DNA of 14,565 nt from positions 1-14,565 of the forward strand of contig JANBPK010001715.1 in NCBI GenBank assembly GCA_027579435.1, given 5' to 3'. The notes beneath the pieces were generated by a model. The model saw only the letters and a list, made by a program, of their open reading frames with translations. It was not told the origin of the DNA and searched no databases. The position numbers and the translations under genes are program-made. Positions within the stretch are counted from its first letter, which is position 1, and every line of letters starts with the position of its first letter. Positions 8,519 to 14,565 of this stretch are shown piece by piece. The DNA is from Candolleomyces eurysporus. Taxonomy: Eukaryota > Basidiomycota > Agaricomycetes > Agaricales > Psathyrellaceae.

Positions 8519-10164
8519 CTACTCGCTGCACCTCTTGTCACCCCTGGCCATATCACCTATCACAAGAACACCTACAATCTCGAGGACAAGATCAGCGCTG
8601 GGTAGTCTAGGAGCCTCGGCGGTCTAGGTCGGATGAGCATTCAGGTCCACCCTTTCCTCTGCCGTCATTTTATGCGCGTGGTGAATTATCTGGGTGCTAA
8701 ATTAACGAATCAGTTGAGCGTTCTTAGGATATCTAGTTTCATTGTAGTAGACGAGAGCTAACAATTACCTATTGCAGGTCTCATCCATCTTACAAGTCCC
8801 CAAACTTGCGGGGGTCCGTTAAAGTGGATTGGAGTTGATGATTTCGGTGAGACTATAGATTTAAAGAATTTGGTCAACGGAATTGTGGTTTAGTGCGCGA
8901 ACTCTTTCGCCGCTTCCTTCAGTCTACTTCGACTCCTCGAGATCGTTCCCCACCTTCTTTCGCTTTCGCCTGGTTCTCGTTTATCCTTCCTAGCAGTTCT
9001 CCCCGGGAGAACACAATGCGGCACACAATGATAAGATCGACGATAATTAAACAGTGTGATCTCCTTGTCAACCCATCCCACTCGCTAAGAGAATCGAAGA
9101 CGCTCATCGCATACACCACACTCGTCATGAGACTTGACGACAGCTTTTCTGAAGTATATGCAAATTAGATTTTACAAGTTTCCCGCAAAATCTCAATGAC
9201 AAAGGCATAGGTTGGTGCCTGAAGTTCAAATGAATACGATCTTGAGGGCTCGAGGATTCTGTCAGCAGGCAGTGCACAACTGATGTGTAAGTCCACTGGC
9301 TCTTCATGAACACAGAAAGGAGCTCGACGATTCTCAGTGGATAGATGAGAGCAGTTGAGTGGGGATCAACGAATAAGCAGAATGTCGAATGAGAGGAATT
9401 TGGAAAAGTCACCTGTACACATCCGGCGCACACATATCTTACTGATTCTCGTCTTCTTCCAACTCCGTGTCGACTATTCCTTCGACGATGACCTAGCGTG
9501 TCCGTGGTGATTACTTGGTTTTGCAGTCGCATGTTTTGTGTGAATGAGGTCGGTCATCCGATATGGTGAGCGAGGGAGAGGTCGAAAGGTGCGGAGGTCG
9601 AGAGCGAACAAAGCAATTAACGGCGAGACAAGGCAAGGGTGAGCGATTGGTGGTGAGATAGTATGTACGTGTAACGACTAGTGGTGATCAACTTTTGAAA
9701 AGGGCGAGAGACAGCAAACAACCGGTGCCTCGAGGCGCCCCGTGGACCGTTGTTGTCGCGATATATTCAATGATGGACTCAAGGGGAAGACACCTCTGTG
9801 TGTTGGGAAAACACTTCTACACCTTCTGGCGAGCTGACACCTCTCAAAGTCAATCCACAGCCCCTCCGAGAGTCCAACACTCCTATCTCTTGTTCTATTC
9901 ATCCTTCCGAGTTCACATCATAAAGCTATAGAATTACTAAAGTAGAATCAAACAAGTACAAAAATGATTACAGTTCGCCTAATCGTGTAGTCGTGCTTGG
10001 CCACGAAGCTCTTCCAACAGGTACAATGGCCCTATACACGTTCCCCCAGCAGCAACTCGTCTTCCTCGGCATGATTTCCTTGGACCGCTGTTCGCCTGCG
10101 AATAACAGAACATAGCGTGTGGTACATACACGCACCTGTGACTCAGCGTAAAGAGAGCACAGCA
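8519..10164. other. Long stretch without a supportable gene
   Basis: Several short open frames occur. A minus-strand frame of 135 codons starts at an ATG at 9532 (MRLQNQVITTDTLGHRRRN) and contains a possible donor GTGACT after about 40 codons. Plus-strand frames at 8893-9168 and 9695-9931 lack an ATG start. None shows a domain, and splice candidates do not give a consistent chain. The frame at 9532 could be a first exon of an unknown gene. I see no tRNA, rRNA or transposon ends here. Confidence 0.4.
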
Positions 10165-10640
10165 CGCACGGGAGATCCGAGAGTCCTCCGGCTCGACAGC
10201 GTCCATGGGCGGTCGCGGGNCTCGAGGATAAGCGAGAGAGAGCTCAATTTTGGGCTCACAGTNGGGGGGCGGCGGTCTATACTTCGGCACAGGGTGGGAG
10301 GGCAGCGCGGGGGGATCCGGGATTCCTTAGGCATAGACGGTGTTCATGGGCAGCAGACCTCGAGGGTGAGGCGGGAGAGAGCTCGATTTCAGAAAGCGGG
10401 GAACGGTNGGTGTACAGTTATGTGTAGAGTTAGCGGCACNGGGGGGGATCCTAGAGTCCTTCGGCACCAACGGCGTTCATGGGTGGTAGCAGCTCCAGGG
10501 GAGGCTGGAGGGAGGTCGATCCCAATCTCGGGCTAAAGGTGCTGCGTGTTGTCCAGTATGGCGCAGGCTGGGAGCGGGATCTCCAGGAATCTTTCGGCGT
10601 CGGCGGCATTCAGAGCGGGTCTAGAGATTTGAGGCGGTCA
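10165..10640 (+). repeat. Tandem array of about four copies of the ~135-bp GC-rich repeat (locus 2)
   Basis: Copies are marked by a GATCC/GATCT block followed by a CC-TCGGC block at about 10174, 10314, 10447 and 10578, giving spacings of 140, 133 and 131 bp. Each of the first three has a CATGGG block about 28-30 bp further on, then a CTCGAGG/AGGGTGAG-like block, and ends in GAGAGAGCTC-ATTT or a diverged form. Five of the window's N bases lie in or beside this array, next to its G runs. The same unit occurs at 5430-5645 in the same orientation. Confidence 0.7.
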
Positions 10641-10945
10641 GATGGCAGCGTTTCTAAAGTCGGAGTGTACGTTGGAGGAAATACTGGAGCAAGGTCAGGC
10701 ACGGGAGAGCAATGTGGTGGTAGTGGGGGCCGCTGTTGCTGCCATTCGATGGCGGTCGTCGANCCCTGGCACTCCAGCTTCGACGGCCTTCCCCTCGTAT
10801 TCTCCACCTCCCACTCGCAAAAAACCGGTGCCAATAGCTCTTCGCGGGTCAAGCCTCAAGAAAAGCATCAAGATTGGTAGCGGCCGTCCGAGTGAGCGCG
10901 CTCGGCGGCAGTGGAAGCAGGTGGGCGAAGGGGCCATATCGGTCG

Positions 10946-11390
10946 CGACGCCGGTGCAGGTAGTCGTCGCTGGCAGCCGGCAACACTCCAAACGTCGAAT
11001 CGGAGCGTTGATTGTGGAGAGTGGTCGCTGCCGTTGTCCCTCGTCGTTGTCGTTGTCCTTCGTCGTTGTCGTTGACCCTCACAGTCGCTGTCGCTAACCC
11101 TCTCCAGCCGCCGCCGCCCTCCCCCGGACTCTCCAGCCGTCGTCGTCGACCGTTCTCTATTGACCACGACGTCGGTGCGAGTGATCTCCGCTGCCAGCCG
11201 GCAGCACTCCGAACGTCGGATCGGAATGTCCATTGTAGGGAGTGGTCGTTGTTGCCTCTCGCATCCAACCGCCACATTCGACGGTCGTCGTCGTTCCTCG
11301 CAGTCGTCGTCTCTCAAAGCCACCTGCCGCTGCCGCCGGTTCACCTAACCGCCCCTCTCCCAGCCTGTTCCTCTTCTCTTCGTCGCTCGG
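10946..11390 (+). repeat. Diverged two-copy tandem duplication, period about 221 bp
   Basis: The block CGACGCCGGTGCAGG through GGAGAGTGGTCGCTG at 10946-11036 recurs at 11167-11255 as CGACGTCGGTGCGAG through GGGAGTGGTCGTTG, with a constant offset of 221 bp over about 90 bp. The following CGT/GTC-rich parts also correspond roughly (CCTCACAGTCG near 11077 against CCTCGCAGTCG near 11296). The region is rich in GTC/CGT triplets, so frames are open on both strands. I do not regard those frames (for example 11012-11584 plus) as genes. Confidence 0.65.
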
Positions 11391-11514
11391 AGTTGCTGGC
11401 ACCGCCGATTTCTACCTGCGTTGGCAGAGAGATCGTCTGCCGTCGCTTGTCGTCACATCCCCGCCGCTCGTCGTCGTCGTTGGGCGAGGGGATGGTTGAG
11501 ATGAGAAAGACCCA

Positions 11515-11936
11515 TGTGGCTGTGCCATCTGCGCGACTAGTAGGGTACGCAAATATTTGCACACCGCCTGCCGGAACCCCATAACCTCATCCCTCGCCTT
11601 TCATGTAGAAGAGTAGACATACATATTAAAGATCGTAGTACAGGGGTGACTGTATCTTAATGGTAACGAATGAGACTAATCCGCGAAACTGATATAAATA
11701 GCGAGGCAAAGGGGAATGGTCTAAACGGGCGGAGAAGAGGAGAGGAGGCAGACTTGGAAATGGAGATAATAGAAGAAATTTGAAAAGAGCATGGAAGCGC
11801 AGCTGGAACAGTCTATTCAAAGGCCAAGGCGACTAGTAACGACCGTGGGTGGAATTTGGATGAAGGATGGGGATGCGAACGAAGAAAGGGCTGTGCAGGC
11901 GCGAAGCCTCCAGTTGGACGCTGCTACATCTCGCCA
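11515..11936. other. Intergenic stretch, 3' flank of the small acidic-start gene
   Basis: The sequence moves from the GC-rich repeat zone to ordinary composition. A TATAAATA motif lies at about 11693-11700 on the plus strand, but no convincing plus-strand gene follows it within reach. The minus-strand frame 11626-11820 is pyrimidine-rich and has no features. Confidence 0.35.
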
Positions 11937-12296
11937 TCATAACCAAGCGGGCCGCTCCTGCGTATAAATGGTTTGGAGATTTCCATAAGATGAGCGAGGG
12001 GTACAAGAAGAGGGAGAACTCACGTAGTCATCATCGAGGACGGGAATCGGAGAATTCCTTACGAGCTCACGAACATCTTCCGGAAGGTCATCGAAGACCT
12101 CCTTGATGGCGCTAAACAAAACCAACGCGTCGTCCAGGGACTTCTTCGTCTCTTTGACCTGTTTGGGGGTCAACCTGTTGGGAACAGGATGATGGAGGCT
12201 GAACCACAGCTTGCAATACTCTTTGAGGAGCGCAAAGACGTTCTTCTTGGTGAAAAGGGCATCGTCGTCAAGGTCAAGGTCGTCATCGGTCGTCAT
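11937..12296 (-). CDS. Small hypothetical protein with acidic N-terminus, one intron (97 aa)
   Basis: The frame starts at an ATG (12296-12294) with MTTDDDLDLDDDALF, followed by what look like amphipathic helices (KKNVFALLKEYCKLWFSL, KQVKETKKSLDDALVLFSAI, EDVRELVRNSPIPVLDDDY). Exon 1 ends at 12024. A 66-nt intron (12023-11958, donor GTGAGT, acceptor CGCAG) is joined in phase to ERPAWL and a TGA at 11939-11937. The intron is a multiple of three and has no stop, so retention would add 22 residues. Upstream, a frame ending EIVTKPEDL could be extended into this one only with a one-base change just before the ATG, so an extra 5' exon cannot be excluded. I do not recognise the family, but the codon pattern and splice signals make a real gene likely. 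Confidence 0.65.
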   Translation of the reverse strand: MTTDDDLDLDDDALFTKKNVFALLKEYCKLWFSLHHPVPNRLTPKQVKETKKSLDDALVLFSAIKEVFDDLPEDVRELVRNSPIPVLDDDYVSSPSSCTPRSSYGNLQTIYTQERPAWL

Positions 12297-12508
12297 CTCA
12301 GGTCTTCAGGCTTCGTCACGATTTCTGAAGTGGGCGTCTACGGAGGTAACTCACCTGGAAGAACACGAGTTGTGAACTGGTGAGCTTTCCCTGCGCTCAA
12401 AGGCCTGTCGAACACCTTACATTCGAAATAGTGCAGAGGAATGGGCATGGAGTGGGGCGCACCATTGCGTGACAGAATGGTAAATTGAGGGGGAAGGCGA
12501 TCTGAACT

Positions 12509-12585
12509 CAAATGCGGCTGGAGGCGGGGGAGAAAGTGGAAATGGGAGAGAGGAAGAAGGGGTGAAAGTGGGGGTGAAAGGCAAG
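12509..12585 (-). promoter_or_regulatory. Pyrimidine-rich tract upstream of the small acidic-start gene
   Basis: On the minus strand about 75 bases are almost all C and T (for example CTTTCACCCC and CTTCTTCCTCTCTCCC blocks). CT-rich tracts upstream of the start are common in promoters of well-expressed fungal genes. It lies about 215-290 bases upstream of the ATG at 12296, which leaves room for a 5' UTR, possibly with an intron (donor GTGAGT at about 12355). Regulatory role is inferred. Confidence 0.4.
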
Positions 12586-12599
12586 AGGTCAAACGCTCG

Positions 12600-13530
12600 A
12601 ATCGTCCTCCACAATGACCGAGTGAGCGTAATGACCGAAGGTGCGACTACCCTGAGTAAGAAGCGTGCATAAAAGGAATCCGCGGATGCCACGTCATCGA
12701 CCGTGCGAGACAGTACAAAGAAGGATAAATTGTGGATGTCATGAGGCTTGCCGCTTTTCTTCCGTCAGATGGCGCACCCCTGTGAGTTGGCCCCATGACG
12801 CGGGAACGTTCCAGACCGCAACTAATCGTAACGCCACACATTGAAGAGTGAACTGGAATGGTCGCAAGCGGTGGCGCCCCACCTGACCACCAGTACAGTT
12901 CATTCGGTGCTGATAGACCAGATTGCAACACACAGCGCTTGATACAGCTGCCTAAGTAACGATAGACCCAGTTTGCTGAAATCGCCGTCCAGGAATTTCT
13001 ATTTAGTTGTGGAGCTGTACAAATAAAGCTAAACCAAATTTAGTTGGGGAATTGATGGCACCGTTGATAGTTGAAAACGGAGCCCACTGAATTTGGAATA
13101 GCCTTGTTTGTACATCCCACAGCTAAACAAAAATCGTGAGCAGAGAATTGGGCGAAGTGGGTCTATCGTACTTAGATAGCTGTAAGAGAACCTTGAACTC
13201 GCCTCGGATTTCCGAATTTTGGACCCAACCAATGAAGACCTGGGGACTGTAGAGAGCTTATAGCGGTCGTAGCATCATGGGCGCCTATTTCACCATCCCA
13301 TGACCACCTGCCTTAAGCTGGTGGCACTCCACCTGACCACGACTGAACTTTAACGCCACAGGGTTAACAATGAATGCTACAGATGTCAGCGGCGAGAGTG
13401 AGCGCTGCAAACGCTGAAGAAGAAGAGCGATTTCTAACCTGAGCGTTTGAAGGGTCCAAGTTCTAAACGGTTAGAAAGCGCAAGAAGAGGGTATCCCAAT
13501 TGCAACTCATTTCTGAGCGTTAAAAGAGTC
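12600..13530. other. Intergenic stretch with short dispersed repeats
   Basis: This separates the minus-strand small gene and the plus-strand proline-rich gene, so both promoters lie here or nearby. No gene is supported. A 21-bp block, GGTGGCGCCCCACCTGACCAC, trimmed at one end here as GTGGCGCCCCACCTGACCAC (12871-12890), recurs as GTGGCACTCCACCTGACCAC (13321-13340). A TTTCTGAGCGTT-AAAG-GTC-like block occurs near 13440 and 13510. These may be worn remains of mobile DNA, but no ends or coding parts are visible. Confidence 0.4.
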
Positions 13531-13531
13531 T

Positions 13532-13548
13532 TCTATATTCAATATAAG
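13532..13548 (+). promoter_or_regulatory. Possible TATA-like element of the proline-rich gene
   Basis: TCTATATTCAATATAAG lies about 95-110 bases before the ATG at 13640, followed by a short CT-rich stretch (TCTCTCTCACTATACC) directly before the start. Position and sequence fit a fungal core promoter, but this is an inference. Confidence 0.3.
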
Positions 13549-13639
13549 AAGTACATTGAAATCGGCACCAGCCATCTACGACCCTCTTTGCACACTTGCT
13601 ACTAGCCCTACCGATCAACCTCTCTCTCACTATACCACT

Positions 13640-14565
13640 ATGCCTAAACAATCGAAAGAACTCCCCCCCTTGCCTTATGAGTCATCTGCGACGATCGCAG
13701 CTGATGTTCGTTCCCGCAGGACTGATGTTGTCTTCCCAAGATTCCATGAAGGCGGCGATGACAGAGATCATCCATATCAACATCACCTTCCATCCACTTC
13801 CTACCCGCGTGGAAATCCAGAGTCTGCAGCAAAGGTATGTCAATGTTGCCGTTAAGAAAGTTTAATAATAAAATCCTTCTATCCTAGATTTCACTCGGGA
13901 CACTCCCACATTCAGAAGATTTCGGGGGAAGTGCCCAATCTACTCCACCTCTACTTCTGAGGCGATGTAAGTCATTTGCATTATTCACAGCCACTAGTCT
14001 GACCTTCTTCCAGATGACGATTCCTTGGATATGCCTGAATTTGCGCCCATCGGCGAAACAGTAAGTGTTTCTATTGTTTTTACCTGACAAAGTGTTGACG
14101 ATTTACATCCAGGGTTCGGATGAGTCTTCCCTTCCTGGGCAGCACGTTCGAGTCCCAAAAATTAGTTCCTTCCCTTCCGCCCCCTTCTTGGGGTTGGACG
14201 AGTCCACCATCAGGGTGAGTAGGCCCCGTTTGTCATGTGCTTTATTAAATAATTATGTATGCTCCTTTGTAGGGTCACACTCTCCCTCATTCGCCATATG
14301 TAGAGGGGTCCCACAAGTCAGCTTCTCGACCCCGGAAGTCAAGCGTAAATCAGTTTCTACCGACTCAGACTCAGGCGCCCCAGGACCAGGACAAACGCTC
14401 TATATTGGGTGTCATTCCCGCGCCTCCTGTGCCTGTTTCATCCTCAACAAGTAGCTCAGGCCAGAGCTTTGGTTCCAGCCCCAGCCTTCGTCCCAGNCCC
14501 CAGCCCCTGGTCCCCGCCCCCAAACTTCGTCTCGGCCGCCAGCCCCTGGTCCCCGCCCCAAACTT
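13640..14565 (+). CDS. Proline/serine-rich hypothetical protein, five exons visible, 3' end outside window
   Basis: The start is the ATG at 13640 (MPKQSKELPPLPYESSATIA). Exons are 13640-13834, 13888-13966, 14014-14060, 14113-14214 and 14273-14565 onward. The four introns are 53, 47, 52 and 58 nt, with donors GTATGT, GTAAGT, GTAAGT and GTGAGT and acceptors CTAG, CCAG, CCAG and GTAG. All phases agree and no stop occurs, which strongly supports the model. About 238 residues lie in the window. The protein is low in complexity and probably disordered. It begins with a PPLP motif, passes short acidic and serine-rich parts (YDDSLDMPEFAPIGET; HSPYVEGSHKSASRPRKSS) and enters a proline repeat with a 13-residue period (QPLVPAPKLRLGR, QPLVPAPN) at the window edge. 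There is no signal peptide or membrane segment. I recognise no family; a scaffold or adaptor role would be a guess. Confidence 0.85.
14501..14565 (+). repeat. 39-bp in-frame tandem repeat in the proline-rich gene
   Basis: The block CAGCCCCTGGTCCCCGCCCC begins at 14501 and again at 14540, a 39-bp period that keeps frame. A related, more diverged unit precedes it (CTTCGTCCCAGNCCC at about 14487). The array continues past the window end, so the copy number is unknown. Confidence 0.75.

Noticed and set aside
9125..9532. 135-codon minus-strand frame with an ATG
   Set aside because: Composition and lack of a consistent exon chain do not support a gene. At most it might be a first exon.
10117..11097. 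Overlapping plus-strand frames in the GC-rich repeat zone
   Set aside because: They are repeat-derived, interrupted by N and lack good starts.
11012..11584. 190-codon plus-strand open frame and its minus-strand counterparts
   Set aside because: They lie in GTC/CGT-rich tandem repeats that are open on several frames of both strands. No domain or splice structure is visible.
11693..11700. TATAAATA as a promoter for a plus-strand gene
   Set aside because: No convincing plus-strand gene follows it.

Overview
The window reads as nuclear DNA of a filamentous fungus, most likely a mushroom-forming basidiomycete (Agaricomycete). The coding stretches are split by many short introns (about 47 to 72 nt) with GTRNGT-type donors and YAG acceptors. 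Intergenic DNA has pyrimidine-rich tracts. Two of the gene types, a NACHT-type STAND protein and a JmjC-like orphan protein, are characteristic of expanded families in Agaricomycetes. The sequence looks like draft quality. It contains 14 N bases, nearly all beside homopolymer or G/C runs, and several recognisable proteins change frame at or near such places. Broken frames here should therefore not be taken at once as real pseudogenes.

Layout, left to right. 1-946: no gene I can support. 947-2997, minus: the mitochondrial tRNA-modifying GTPase MSS1/GTPBP3 (bacterial MnmE/TrmE), with six exons, a targeting leader, the TrmE N-terminal domain, G1/G2/G3 motifs and the C-terminal CIGK motif; its 3' third is frame-scrambled. 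2998-3954: intergenic. 3955-5475, minus: a NACHT-type protein with Walker B and the following helical region but no P-loop, again frame-broken at N/homopolymer sites. Its 5' side runs into GC-rich repeats. 5818-7439, minus: a JmjC-like protein with an HxD...H iron triad and a C-terminal cysteine cluster, split by one indel in a run of nine C/G. Two further exons upstream (to 7818) may belong to it or be a separate small gene. 8099-8518: an open frame built around six copies of a 30-bp minisatellite that is open on both strands. 8519-10164: nothing convincing. 10165-11510: GC-rich repeat territory, with a four-copy ~135-bp repeat also found upstream of the NACHT gene and a two-copy ~221-bp tandem duplication. 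11937-12296, minus: a short acidic-start protein of 97 residues with one intron. 12466-13530: intergenic, with a pyrimidine tract and short dispersed repeats. 13640-14565, plus: a well-supported five-exon gene for a proline/serine-rich protein that runs off the window end.

Only MSS1 has a firmly known function (wobble-uridine modification of mitochondrial tRNAs). The NACHT and JmjC genes lie in tandem on one strand about 340 bp apart. That is suggestive but no evidence of a shared pathway. There is no operon-like organisation, RNA gene, CRISPR array or intact mobile element that I can support.
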